Below, in pieces: positions 43,183 to 51,243 of a stretch of DNA of 64,000 bases. The translations under genes and the position numbers were made by a program. Below the pieces are notes generated by a model that made no database searches, was not told the origin of the DNA, and worked only from the letters and a program-made list of their open reading frames with translations. Within the stretch, counting starts at the first letter, position 1; every line of letters begins with the position of its first letter. This stretch comes from WJKG01 sp964627305 (GTDB taxonomy: Bacteria > Zixibacteria > MSB-5A5 > GN15 > FEB-12), in NCBI GenBank assembly GCA_964627305.1, contig CAZVHP010000001.1, positions 558,001 through 622,000 of the forward strand, read 5' to 3'.

Positions 43183-45123
43183 TTGTCCAGAGTTGTATCC
43201 AGATGTGTTGCAGGAAGTACTGCATTGTTGGTTCTGTTGCTGGCATTTGTGGCTGTTTCGTCGGTGACGGCGGCAGACCTCAAGCCGGAGATAGAGCAGG
43301 CGCTGCGTACGGGGGATACGACCGTTGCCATTGATCTGCTTCGTTCGCAGATGCAGGTGGACAAGAATTACCATTACAACTATTACGTGCTTGGTCGCAT
43401 ATTCTATAACCAGGAGCGTTACGAGGATGCCCGACAGCAGTTCAAGACCGCGCTGGATAAGAAGAGCAAGGACTGGGAGTCGCTGTATTATCTTGGGCTG
43501 GCTGAGCTGAAGCTGGAGCGTTTCGACGAGGCCAAAAAGAAAATGCTTGAGGGGCAGAAGAAGGCCAAGGACGAGAAGCACATGTTTCACAACGGTCTCG
43601 GTCTTGTGCTGCTGGCTCAGGGTAAGTATGTGGAGGCGGATCGTGCGTTCCGTCTGGCTTTGGTTGAGCGGCCGAACAATCCCGAGTATCTCATCAATCT
43701 TGGTGACGCGAATTACTACCAGGGGGTTCCTTCTCTGGCGATTTCGCAGTATCAGAAGGCTATCGAGATTGATACTGCCTCCCTTGAGGTTTATTACCAC
43801 TGGGCGGAGGCGTGTCTGGAGATGCGCGATTTCCAGTGTGCTATTGAGAAGCTTCAGCATGTGTTGTCCAAGGATTCCAGTCATGCCGGGTCGTGGCAGC
43901 GTGCTGGTCAGATATATTTCCGGGCGGCGCGCTCGGCACGTACGCTGGACCAGCGCCGGGATTACTACCGGGATGCCCTGGGGTCGTATCGGAAGTATCT
44001 GGAGATCTCCAACGCCCAGCCGGATTCGGCCCACGTGCGGTCATATTTTGAGATCGCCATGTCGTACCTTGGGTTGAACGGCTTCGAGGATGCTGTAGAG
44101 TATTTCGAGAAGGTGCTGGCGATACCGTATGAGCCGAGGGACATCTATTTCTATTACGGCAAGGCGCTGTGGGGTACGCAGCAGAACTACGAGAAGGCGG
44201 CGGAGGCTTTGCATCGTCATCTCGACTGGGTGGCGCAGCAGGACAGTGACTATCGGACGGTGATTCGCGATGACGAGTTGTACATGCTGCTGGGCGACAG
44301 CTACTATTACCGCAAGCCGAACGACTTTGCGACGGCTATTCTTTACTACGAAAAGGTCTATGAGATTGATTCCACGAACAAGCGGGTCTTGCTGAATCTG
44401 GGGATAGCGAACCACGCGATTCGCAATTTTGGCAGAGCCTTGTACTACTATGACCATCGCATAGCGCTGGGGGTTGATGAGCGGTCGGCCTCGGTGCTGA
44501 AGAATGCGGGATCATGCGCTTTGAATATTGCCAATCTGGAATCCGGGACGGATCATGATATCGATATTGACGATATCGACGCCATGGGTGGTGGTGGCGT
44601 TATGGTTGCCTCGACGGACCAGTACATCGACCCGGGGGCGGACTATTTCCAGGTAGCGGTGGGTTATTTTGACAAGTACCTTGAATACGTTCCTGATGAC
44701 AGCAGGTATCTGGAGCTTGCCGGTCAGACGTCGTTATATCAGTTGTCGGATTGTGAGCAGGGTGTTCACTACTTCACCCGGTTGCTTGAGGTGGAGCCTT
44801 CCAATTGCATCGCGAAGCGGTCTTTGGGTTATGCGTATTTTGGCGGGGTGTGTCCAAAGAACTACAGCCGGGCGCTGGGGTACCTTCTGGATGCACACCA
44901 ATGCATAGCGAAGGAGTCCGGAGAATGTGGCGATGTCAGCTTGACATTGTGGATTGCGCAGTGTTATCATCTCCGGGCTGCGGAGAAGATGGCGGCGAAG
45001 CAGAATGCCAACGAGGACTTCAAGAATGCCTATAACTGGTACGGCAAGGTACTCAAGTGTGACCCGACCAACAAGGATGCGAAGAAGGGTCAGGATGACA
45101 CCCGTTTTGAGTTTGTGGATTGA
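43183..45123 (+). CDS. Exported TPR-repeat protein
   Basis: A 646-residue protein with a signal peptide (STALLVLLLAFVAVSSVTAA) and about ten tetratricopeptide-type repeats, such as YVLGRIFYNQERYEDARQQF, YYLGLAELKLERFDEAKKKM and LVLLAQGKYVEADRAFRLAL. A low-complexity patch (DHDIDIDDIDAMGGGGVM) interrupts at about 510-530. TTG 43183 has AGAAGAAGGGA at a good distance and begins the signal peptide; the open frame to 43012 overlaps the small membrane gene. As first gene of the cluster it may scaffold TonB/ExbBD-associated complexes. Confidence 0.85.
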   Translation: MSRVVSRCVAGSTALLVLLLAFVAVSSVTAADLKPEIEQALRTGDTTVAIDLLRSQMQVDKNYHYNYYVLGRIFYNQERYEDARQQFKTALDKKSKDWESLYYLGLAELKLERFDEAKKKMLEGQKKAKDEKHMFHNGLGLVLLAQGKYVEADRAFRLALVERPNNPEYLINLGDANYYQGVPSLAISQYQKAIEIDTASLEVYYHWAEACLEMRDFQCAIEKLQHVLSKDSSHAGSWQRAGQIYFRAARSARTLDQRRDYYRDALGSYRKYLEISNAQPDSAHVRSYFEIAMSYLGLNGFEDAVEYFEKVLAIPYEPRDIYFYYGKALWGTQQNYEKAAEALHRHLDWVAQQDSDYRTVIRDDELYMLLGDSYYYRKPNDFATAILYYEKVYEIDSTNKRVLLNLGIANHAIRNFGRALYYYDHRIALGVDERSASVLKNAGSCALNIANLESGTDHDIDIDDIDAMGGGGVMVASTDQYIDPGADYFQVAVGYFDKYLEYVPDDSRYLELAGQTSLYQLSDCEQGVHYFTRLLEVEPSNCIAKRSLGYAYFGGVCPKNYSRALGYLLDAHQCIAKESGECGDVSLTLWIAQCYHLRAAEKMAAKQNANEDFKNAYNWYGKVLKCDPTNKDAKKGQDDTRFEFVD

Positions 45124-45187
45124 TTGATTTGTCAGTTGTGAAGACAACGTACAAGCCATATTCGTGGATATACGAGCAGGAGTGTTA

Positions 45188-46189
45188 ATGGCCGCAGAAG
45201 GAAAGAAATCGGCTCCCGACAAGCGTATTCCGGAATCCGAGCGGTTCCGGTATATCGGTTTCGATGTTTACCCGGGCAAGCCCGGGGATTTGTTCAAGGG
45301 GGAGGCCGAGCGTAACAAGTTTGTCGACGCCATCCGTGCCAGGCGCGAAAAGGGGGATGTTACACGGGATGAGTGCAAGCTGTATGAGAAGCGGGTGTCC
45401 GGTCTTGATCGGGTGGTGCTGACGGTAGCTTGCCTGGTGATCCTGGGTGCTTTGTTCCTGCCGTGGTTCTCTGCGTATACGGTTGCGGTGGACGAAGTGC
45501 CTGCTGCCACGGCTCCGTTGCAGGAGCAGGCTCCAGAGGCAGCGGGTGATCCCGGTCTGGCTGACGTGATGGCGGATACTGAGGATCCATCGGGTGCGGC
45601 AGTCTCCGCTGAGCAAGGGGGGGAGCCGGCGCCAACGACACCACCGGCGCAGGCCGAGAGTGCCGCATCGCGGGCTGCGCCTGCTGAGGGGCGGCAGGTT
45701 GTCAGGCGCGACGGTGCCCAGTCGGAGGAGGTGATTGTCGGCGTGCAGGCCCGCAAGAGGGTGCATCGCGAGTACGAGCGCGCTACAGCTCTGGGAGCGC
45801 TGTTCAGTATTGGGAGTGTTGGTCCTCTGGTGTTCTCTTCGGGGTTCGTCCTGATGTTGACGTTTGTCCTGGTGCTGGTATATGTTTTGGCCTCGATAGG
45901 GTTGCCGATCTACACGCTGTACGGTCTGCACGGGGTGAAGGGAGATGAGGACCAGAAGGCATTGAAGCTTAAGCGCATGCTGAAGCTCAACTGGATTCCG
46001 GTGATTCTGTTTGTTACGGTCATTGTTATCGCGTTCGTAGGTGCTGAGTACGGCTTCGATCCGGCCGCGTACTTCACGAGCCTTGGGGATTCGTACTCGA
46101 TAGCCGTCCTGTTTGACCTGCTGTCATGGGGCATGACGGTAACGGTGAGTGGTTTCATATTGCTGGCGGTCAAAGGTATTGAGATTTAG
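45188..46189 (+). CDS. Membrane protein of unknown function in the TonB cluster
   Basis: A 333-residue protein. A soluble N-terminal part (1-68; FRYIGFDVYPGKPGDLFKG, KFVDAIRARREKG) is followed by a membrane helix at about 75-95. A low-complexity Pro/Ala/Glu linker (about 100-190, APLQEQAPEAAGDPGLADV) is probably extracytoplasmic. Three more helices come at about 210-240, 262-282 and 299-330. No family recognised. GGAG lies 10 bases before ATG 45188. It is 64 bases after the TPR gene and 34 before exbB, so a structural role near the motor is plausible. Confidence 0.7.
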   Translation: MAAEGKKSAPDKRIPESERFRYIGFDVYPGKPGDLFKGEAERNKFVDAIRARREKGDVTRDECKLYEKRVSGLDRVVLTVACLVILGALFLPWFSAYTVAVDEVPAATAPLQEQAPEAAGDPGLADVMADTEDPSGAAVSAEQGGEPAPTTPPAQAESAASRAAPAEGRQVVRRDGAQSEEVIVGVQARKRVHREYERATALGALFSIGSVGPLVFSSGFVLMLTFVLVLVYVLASIGLPIYTLYGLHGVKGDEDQKALKLKRMLKLNWIPVILFVTVIVIAFVGAEYGFDPAAYFTSLGDSYSIAVLFDLLSWGMTVTVSGFILLAVKGIEI

Positions 46190-46223
46190 GTTTAGTTGTC
46201 ATTATACTTTGGAGGAATAAGAG

Positions 46224-46982
46224 GTGGTTAAACAGACGGTATTCGTCACGCTGAACGCGCTGGTAGCATTTGCTATCGGATTCGGGCTGTGGTATGGTGT
46301 CTTCCGTACCTCGGATAACCCCATCGTTCACTCCATATATCAGGGCGGTCCACTGGTAGTGGTCCTGATCATGATTTTCATCATGTGCATGGTGTTCGCG
46401 ATTGAGCGTTACATTTCGCTGTATGGAGTAGCCAAGGGCAAGAGCTCGGTTCAGGTGTTTTTCAAGAAGCTGGTGACGTTGCTTCAGGGTGACGATTTCG
46501 ACGGTGCCCTGGCGGCATGTGACAAGCAGCGTGGTACAACAGCCAACGTCCTTCGGGCAGGTATCGAGCGGTACCGTCAGGCGCGGGAGCACGAAGGCTA
46601 TACGCCAGAGAAACGGATCGAGTTGACGCAGCATGCTATTGAGGAAGCGAACGCTCTTGAAGGTCCGCTGCTGGAGCGGAATTTGATTGCGCTATCGACG
46701 ATTGCGTCGATTGCTACGATGGTAGGACTGCTTGGGACGACGATCGGCATGATTCGCGCGTTTGCGGCGACCGGTAATGTCGAGGGTGGTGTTATCGATG
46801 CGAACCAGTTGGCAACAGGTATTTCGGAGGCGCTGGTGAACACTGCTGGTGGGCTGCTTTCGGGTATCCTGGGCATTTTCTTCTACAATTTCTTTGTGAA
46901 CAAGGTTGACTCCTTCAACTACACCACTGATGAAGCGACATTTGAGGTGATGCAGATTCTGAAGGAGAAAGAGGGTATCTAA
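46224..46982 (+). CDS. exbB: ExbB/TolQ/MotA-family proton channel protein
   Basis: A 252-residue membrane protein with an N-terminal helix, a second at about 45-65 (GPLVVVLIMIFIMCMVFAIE), then the conserved pair of C-terminal helices, ALSTIASIATMVGLLGTTIG and LVNTAGGLLSGILGIFFYN, with cytosolic segment between. IATxxxLxGLxGTxxGM is the ExbB/TolQ signature. It forms the stator pentamer that powers TonB or Tol. GTG start with GGAGG upstream. exbD follows after 3 bases. Confidence 0.94.
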   Translation: MVKQTVFVTLNALVAFAIGFGLWYGVFRTSDNPIVHSIYQGGPLVVVLIMIFIMCMVFAIERYISLYGVAKGKSSVQVFFKKLVTLLQGDDFDGALAACDKQRGTTANVLRAGIERYRQAREHEGYTPEKRIELTQHAIEEANALEGPLLERNLIALSTIASIATMVGLLGTTIGMIRAFAATGNVEGGVIDANQLATGISEALVNTAGGLLSGILGIFFYNFFVNKVDSFNYTTDEATFEVMQILKEKEGI

Positions 46983-46985
46983 GCG

Positions 46986-47462
46986 ATGGCGAAGCGTCGA
47001 ATAGGCATTAAGCTCGATATGACCCCGCTGGTCGATATCGCTTTTCTGCTGCTGATTTTCTATATGGCGACGACGCAGTTCAAGCCGCCGGAAGCCCGGG
47101 CGGTGGAACTCCCGACCTCGCATTCTCAGATTCAGTTGCCTGACAAGGATATCATCAACATTACGGTGACTCAGTACGACTCGGTGTATGTTGACTATGT
47201 CCGTGCGGTGGAGGTCGAGATTGACGGGCAGATGGTGGCGACTACTGGTCGGGTGGTGCGTTTTGCCGACGTATACAACGTGGCTTCCGAGATCAACCGA
47301 GCCCGTGCAATCAACCCCCGTGCCCTGATTGTGATCAAAGCTGATCGAAGGGCTCGTTTCGGATTGATGAAGGCGGTTATGCGCTCTATGCAGGAGAATC
47401 ACCTGGAGCGTTTCCTGATCATTACGGACCAGGAGGTTGAGATCGGCGATTTGGAGCCATAG
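46986..47462 (+). CDS. exbD: ExbD/TolR-family protein (copy 1)
   Basis: A 158-residue single-span protein with DMTPLVDIAFLLLIFYM at about 10-26; the Asp of the LVD motif is the proton-carrying residue in the family. A periplasmic ExbD domain ends with RALIVIKADRRARFGLMKAV. Directly after exbB, so they work as one motor. A second, diverged exbD follows downstream. Confidence 0.94.
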   Translation: MAKRRIGIKLDMTPLVDIAFLLLIFYMATTQFKPPEARAVELPTSHSQIQLPDKDIINITVTQYDSVYVDYVRAVEVEIDGQMVATTGRVVRFADVYNVASEINRARAINPRALIVIKADRRARFGLMKAVMRSMQENHLERFLIITDQEVEIGDLEP

Positions 47463-47646
47463 CGGGTCTTGCGATTCCGGCCGGTCAGGGCAATGATTCC
47501 TGGCGTGGATTGGATTTGATGAATCTGAGTCCTGGCGCGTCACAGGTATAGAGCATCGGATGATGCATTGGGAAGAAACCACCGGTGGTCGGTGTATAAA
47601 GTAGTGTCAATGGTTATAGTGTGATCTGAGAAGGAGAGTGAGATAA

Positions 47647-48294
47647 ATGGGCGGCGAAGTTGCAGAGCGGCAAAAGCCTCAGAAGAAGGGTGGGCGACGG
47701 CCCAAGCGACGGATTGCAATCAAGCTTGATATGACTCCGTTGGTAGATATCGCATTCCTGCTGCTGATTTTCTACATGGTGACGACAGTCTTTTCGATGC
47801 CGCAGGCAATGGAGATCAATTTGCCGCCAGCCGATCAAGAGGTCGAGGTCGAGGTCAAGGAGTCCAACCTGCTGACGATCCGTGTTGATCAGGATGGTCG
47901 CTACTGGTGGAATCTTCGTACACCATCGCCGGAGAACATGCCATTGGTGCTGCCGAGCGCGCCACTTTCATCGGATACCGTAGTGTACCGACTTGACACC
48001 GATACTTTGCGGGGCTTGCTGGTGCATCAGAACCGGGAGAACCCGAGGCTCAACACCCTGGTATTGATTCATCCGGAGGCAACGTATGCAGATATGGTTG
48101 ATATTCTGGACGAGATAGACTTGATCGAGCGTTCCTGGAACGCCGCTAAGGCTGCAGAGCTTGGGGTAAAAGTTGACAAGCTTCCCAAAGATGACAAGTT
48201 TTCGTATCGCTATGCCATTGGCGACTGGGAAAGTCGCGATGACAAGATTATGGAGTTTGCGATTCGGGGAGCTATGGAGCGAGGTGAACTGTAA
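47647..48294 (+). CDS. ExbD/TolR-family protein (copy 2)
   Basis: A 215-residue paralogue of the preceding gene. It has a basic N-terminus (QKPQKKGGRRPKRRIAIK), then the same DMTPLVDIAFLLLIFYM, then a longer periplasmic domain (NTLVLIHPEATYADMVDILD). GAAGGAGAGTGA precedes ATG 47647. Two ExbD copies with one ExbB suggest a heteromeric stator, as in some Bacteroidetes-type systems. Its stop TAA overlaps the next ATG by one base. The 184-base gap before it contains only a 12-base palindrome (ACCACCGGTGGT, 47578-47589). Confidence 0.93.
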   Translation: MGGEVAERQKPQKKGGRRPKRRIAIKLDMTPLVDIAFLLLIFYMVTTVFSMPQAMEINLPPADQEVEVEVKESNLLTIRVDQDGRYWWNLRTPSPENMPLVLPSAPLSSDTVVYRLDTDTLRGLLVHQNRENPRLNTLVLIHPEATYADMVDILDEIDLIERSWNAAKAAELGVKVDKLPKDDKFSYRYAIGDWESRDDKIMEFAIRGAMERGEL

Positions 48295-49031
48295 TGTCTG
48301 AAGCGTTCAATAGTTCGCTGTATTCGCCGTATGGCGCCTACGAGCTGAAGGCCAAGTATCAGCGGAATTTCCTTCTTGGCACGCTGGCGATGGTGCTGTT
48401 TGTGGGGATTATCGTCGGGACGTATTTCATTGTTACGAATCTTCCCGAGGATGATTATTCGAATGTGCCGTCAGTGGTTGTGAAGACCGTGGCTGATCTG
48501 GGTCCGCCGCCCTCGGTAGCCAAGCGTCCTCCGCAGGTTCAGGTGGCTGCTCCCAATGTGGCTGCTCCGCGGGTGGGTATCCCGAAGCCGGTGGCCGATG
48601 AAGAAGTGCTCGATGAGGATGTCGTTTTGGCAACTCGTGATGAACTGGCTGAGATTGTCGCTCCGGATATCACGCAGATGGGTGAAGGTGGCGGCAACAT
48701 CCAGGTGGATATTGCCGATGAGGACTTTTTGCCGGCGCCGGATGATTTCGTGGCGGTTGAGATATATCCGGAGATGATTCACAAGGAAGTCCCGGAGTAT
48801 CCGCGTCTGGCCAGGACGGCCGGAATCACCGGAACAGTATGGGTGAAGGCGCTGGTAGATGAAGAGGGGAATGTGATCAAGGCGATCGTGGGCAAGTCCT
48901 CGGGTGTGGCCTCGCTCGATGAGGCTGCTGTCAATGCGGCCTACAAGAACAAGTTCAAGCCGGGCATTCAGAACAATCGTCCGGTGAAGGTCTGGGTGAC
49001 CTACGAGATGGAGTTCGTGCTGAACCAGTAG
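48294..49031 (+). CDS. tonB: TonB family protein (copy 1)
   Basis: A 245-residue TonB: a cytosolic start (MSEAFNSSLYSPYGAYELKA), one membrane anchor at about 28-47, a linker, and a C-terminal TonB domain (about 160-245; VPEYPRLARTAGITGTVWVK ... SSGVASLDEAAVNAAYKNKF). The linker is less proline-rich than classical TonB. It transmits ExbB/ExbD energy to receptors such as the B12 receptor at 32 kb. Overlaps the second exbD by one base. Nearly duplicated by the gene at 49343. Confidence 0.93.
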   Translation: MSEAFNSSLYSPYGAYELKAKYQRNFLLGTLAMVLFVGIIVGTYFIVTNLPEDDYSNVPSVVVKTVADLGPPPSVAKRPPQVQVAAPNVAAPRVGIPKPVADEEVLDEDVVLATRDELAEIVAPDITQMGEGGGNIQVDIADEDFLPAPDDFVAVEIYPEMIHKEVPEYPRLARTAGITGTVWVKALVDEEGNVIKAIVGKSSGVASLDEAAVNAAYKNKFKPGIQNNRPVKVWVTYEMEFVLNQ

Positions 49032-49342
49032 TGCGGCTCCAGTTGGTGGCCCGTATTGCGGGTTGCCTTGTTACAAGCATCTTTGCGATGCGGCATCTGA
49101 CCTGATCAGCAGGTGCCGCACACCTTGCAATCAGCGATTTCGTATCCCGCACAAGCACACACAGGAAGAAGATCCCCTCATTGTCGCAGGCTGAATGAGG
49201 CCTGACGATCGGGCGGTGGTGCATCCGCCCCCGGTGAAACGCGTTGGAACGGTTGCACACAGCGGTCGGTATGCTTGAGCCGGCTGATGGGCTGTGGGAG
49301 CGGTATCGTGAGCTTTCGAACGTGTAGTGAAGGTGGTGTGTT
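49032..49342 (+). other. Gap between the two tonB copies
   Basis: About 310 bases without a convincing gene. GCGGCA...TGCCGC with an inner CTG/CAG pair (49089-49118) can fold into a hairpin but lacks a T tract. No insertion element is visible. Confidence 0.5.
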
Positions 49343-50080
49343 ATGTCAGAAGCGTTTAAGAACTCGCTGTATTCGCCATATGGCGCCTACGAGCTAAAGG
49401 CCAGCTACCAGCGGAGCTTGTTTCTCGGTACGCTGGCGATGGTGGTCTTCGTGGGATTGGTGGCAGGGACGTATGTCGTGGCTACCGGTTTCTCCGACCA
49501 TCGCTATGCTGAGAACCTGTCAGAACCCGTCATATCCATCATTGATGTTCCTCTGCCTTCCGCGGTGCGGTTTGAGCAGAGGGAGGTTAGGGTAGCTGCT
49601 CCCTATGTGGCCGCTCCGCGGGTGGGTATCCCGAAGCCGGTGGCTGATGAAGAAGTTCTGGATGAGGATGTCGTTCTGGCAACTCGTGATGAGTTGGCGG
49701 AGATTGTCGGACCGGATATTACGCAGATGGGTGAAGGTGGCGGCAACATCCAGGTGGACATTGCCGATGAGGACTTTTTGCCGGCGCCGGATGATTTTGT
49801 GGCGGTTGAAATATCTCCGGAGATCATTCACAAGAAAGTCCCGGAGTATCCGCGTCTGGCCAGGACGGCCGGAATCACCGGAACGGTATGGGTGAAGGCG
49901 CTGGTAGATGAAGAGGGGAATGTGATCAAGGCGATTGTGGGCAAGTCCTCGGGTGTGGCCTCCCTTGATGAGGCTGCTGTGAAGGCGGCCTACAAGAACA
50001 CGTTCAAGCCGGGTATTCAGAATGGACGTCCGGTGAAGGTCTGGGTGACCTACGAGATGGAGTTCGTGCTGAATCGATAG
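49343..50080 (+). CDS. TonB family protein (copy 2, tandem duplicate)
   Basis: A 245-residue TonB identical in length to copy 1 and aligned without gaps (offset 1049 bases). Residues 1-40 and 88-245 are nearly identical, while 48-80, the start of the linker just after the membrane anchor, is quite different (FSDHRYAENLSEPVISIIDV here versus LPEDDYSNVPSVVVKTVADL). The C-terminal domain has only a few changes (EIYPEMIHKE to EISPEIIHKK). Either a recent duplication with fast linker change or ongoing gene conversion. Both copies look functional and have a proper ribosome site. Confidence 0.92.
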   Translation: MSEAFKNSLYSPYGAYELKASYQRSLFLGTLAMVVFVGLVAGTYVVATGFSDHRYAENLSEPVISIIDVPLPSAVRFEQREVRVAAPYVAAPRVGIPKPVADEEVLDEDVVLATRDELAEIVGPDITQMGEGGGNIQVDIADEDFLPAPDDFVAVEISPEIIHKKVPEYPRLARTAGITGTVWVKALVDEEGNVIKAIVGKSSGVASLDEAAVKAAYKNTFKPGIQNGRPVKVWVTYEMEFVLNR

Positions 50081-50170
50081 CCCGCGGCGGCTGCGGTCAG
50101 CGAGTTCGTATAGCGCGATTTGGCAGGCTGTTGTAACAAACAGCGAAACCTCTTGGAAAGGGGAAGGTGT

Positions 50171-50743
50171 ATGTGTGCAGAAACGGTCAGGTACTGGTCA
50201 AACAGACATGGCGTGGGATTGGTCGGGTTTCTCTCGGCCAGGATTGCTCTGGCGGTGTGTCTGTTGTGCGGGGTTTGGGTGGGGACAAGCAGCGCCGAGG
50301 TGGTGCTGTTTCAGACGGACAGCAGCGAATATCCCATAATTGCCCGGGCATGGATTGTTGGTGATGACGGTGTGTTGTGGGATGTCTCTGGTGAGAAGGA
50401 CCCGGCACTGCCGTCGGAGTTGGATATGGTGGCGGTGGAGACATTCCCGGAGATTGTGGAGTTGGCGAAGCCGAAGTATCCGGATAAGGCGAAGGAGCTT
50501 GGAATTGAGGGTGCGGTCACGGTCATGGCACTGATCGACAGCAGTGGTCAGGTGGTGAAGGTCAGGGTGGCCAAAGCCCCCGATCCGGATCATGGGATGA
50601 GCGAGGCGGCCGCTGAGGCGGTCAAGGCGGGGAAGTTCAAGGCAGCCACAAGCGATGGTAAGCCGGTTGCCTGCTGGATTTCCCTGTCTATGGAGTTCAG
50701 TCTGGGTGATAAGGAGAACTCCGGGGTAGTCAAGCCCGAGTGA
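50171..50743 (+). CDS. Free-standing TonB C-terminal domain protein with signal peptide
   Basis: A 190-residue protein. An N-terminal hydrophobic segment (ARIALAVCLLCGVWVGTSSA) looks like a cleavable signal. After a spacer, a TonB-C-like domain follows (about 105-180; AKPKYPDKAKELGIEGAVTV, ALIDSSGQVVKVRVAKAPDP, AAAEAVKAGKFKAATSDGKP). There is no long linker or obvious cytosolic part, so it cannot contact ExbB/ExbD as classical TonB does if the signal is cleaved. It could cap or compete for TonB boxes. ATG 50171 has AAAGGGGAAGG; the upstream ORF start at 50120 is not supported. Last gene of the cluster. Confidence 0.8.
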   Translation: MCAETVRYWSNRHGVGLVGFLSARIALAVCLLCGVWVGTSSAEVVLFQTDSSEYPIIARAWIVGDDGVLWDVSGEKDPALPSELDMVAVETFPEIVELAKPKYPDKAKELGIEGAVTVMALIDSSGQVVKVRVAKAPDPDHGMSEAAAEAVKAGKFKAATSDGKPVACWISLSMEFSLGDKENSGVVKPE

Positions 50744-50800
50744 CAGTTTCGTAACTGGATGAGGGGCAGTAGAGTACGGCCTCCATGTGGGGGTTGGTAG

Positions 50801-50830
50801 GGCCCGGTGACGGCACCGGGCCTCTTTTTT
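50801..50830 (+). terminator. Rho-independent terminator of the TonB cluster
   Basis: GGCCCGGTG / CACCGGGCC, loop ACGG, then TCTTTTTT. It directly abuts the next promoter. Confidence 0.93.
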
Positions 50831-50833
50831 GAC

Positions 50834-50862
50834 TTGACACCTGCACAAATGAGCAGTATACT
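50834..50862 (+). promoter_or_regulatory. Strong promoter of the zinc-ribbon/helicase genes
   Basis: TTGACA (50834-50839), 17 bases, TATACT (50857-50862), only 4 bases after the previous terminator and about 48 before ATG 50910. Confidence 0.75.
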
Positions 50863-50909
50863 CCGATCACAGGATAAACAGCACATCTGACAGGGAAAGG
50901 ACGGACAGG

Positions 50910-51131
50910 ATGAAGAAGGCTGAGGTGTACCGTGACAGTAGTTCCGGGCGACAGGCAGAGTCCCTGGGCGGGTTCGACGGCGGTTACCATGCCGCATGGG
51001 CATATGATCTTCATCGGGACGAATGCTGCTATGCGAACGTGTCGACGTGTCCCGAGTGCGGTTCGGGCATGGTTCGGCTCGGGAGCTGTTTCTCGTGCCC
51101 GAGCTGTGGCTACCAGGCGTGCAGCGTATAG
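50910..51131 (+). CDS. Small zinc-ribbon protein, resembling the C-terminal tail of B12-dependent ribonucleotide reductase
   Basis: A 73-residue protein with TCPECGSGMVRLGSC and SCPSCGYQAC, two CPxCG knuckles forming a treble-clef/zinc-ribbon site. The same CPECG...CPSCGY pattern ends adenosylcobalamin-dependent ribonucleotide reductase (NrdJ), where the Cys-rich tail helps reduce the active site or binds zinc. A stand-alone copy could be a split NrdJ tail or an unrelated RNA-binding ribbon. Good promoter and AAAGGA upstream. It is 112 bases before the helicase with no terminator between. Confidence 0.75.
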   Translation: MKKAEVYRDSSSGRQAESLGGFDGGYHAAWAYDLHRDECCYANVSTCPECGSGMVRLGSCFSCPSCGYQACSV

Positions 51132-51167
51132 ACGGTGACAATAGACGGTGACATTAGAATGTGACAG
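51129..51167 (+). repeat. Three tandem 13-base direct repeats before the helicase
   Basis: TAGACGGTGACAA, TAGACGGTGACAT and TAGAATGTGACAG follow each other without gaps; the first begins with the stop codon of the zinc-ribbon gene. Iteron-like arrangement of the kind OmpR/PhoB-type winged-helix proteins bind, though their usual repeats are 11 bases. Confidence 0.75.
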
Positions 51168-51190
51168 GCGACAGGGTGGTGTGAGAGAGG

Positions 51191-51207
51191 CATTGTTGTG
51201 CACAATG
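51191..51207 (+). promoter_or_regulatory. Palindrome upstream of the helicase start
   Basis: CATTGTTGTGCACAATG contains the perfect 10-base palindrome TTGTGCACAA (51196-51205), 37 bases before ATG 51244. Possible operator. Confidence 0.45.
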
Positions 51208-51243
51208 TTGTGATGACAAGAAAGCGGTGTTAACGGGGGCGGT

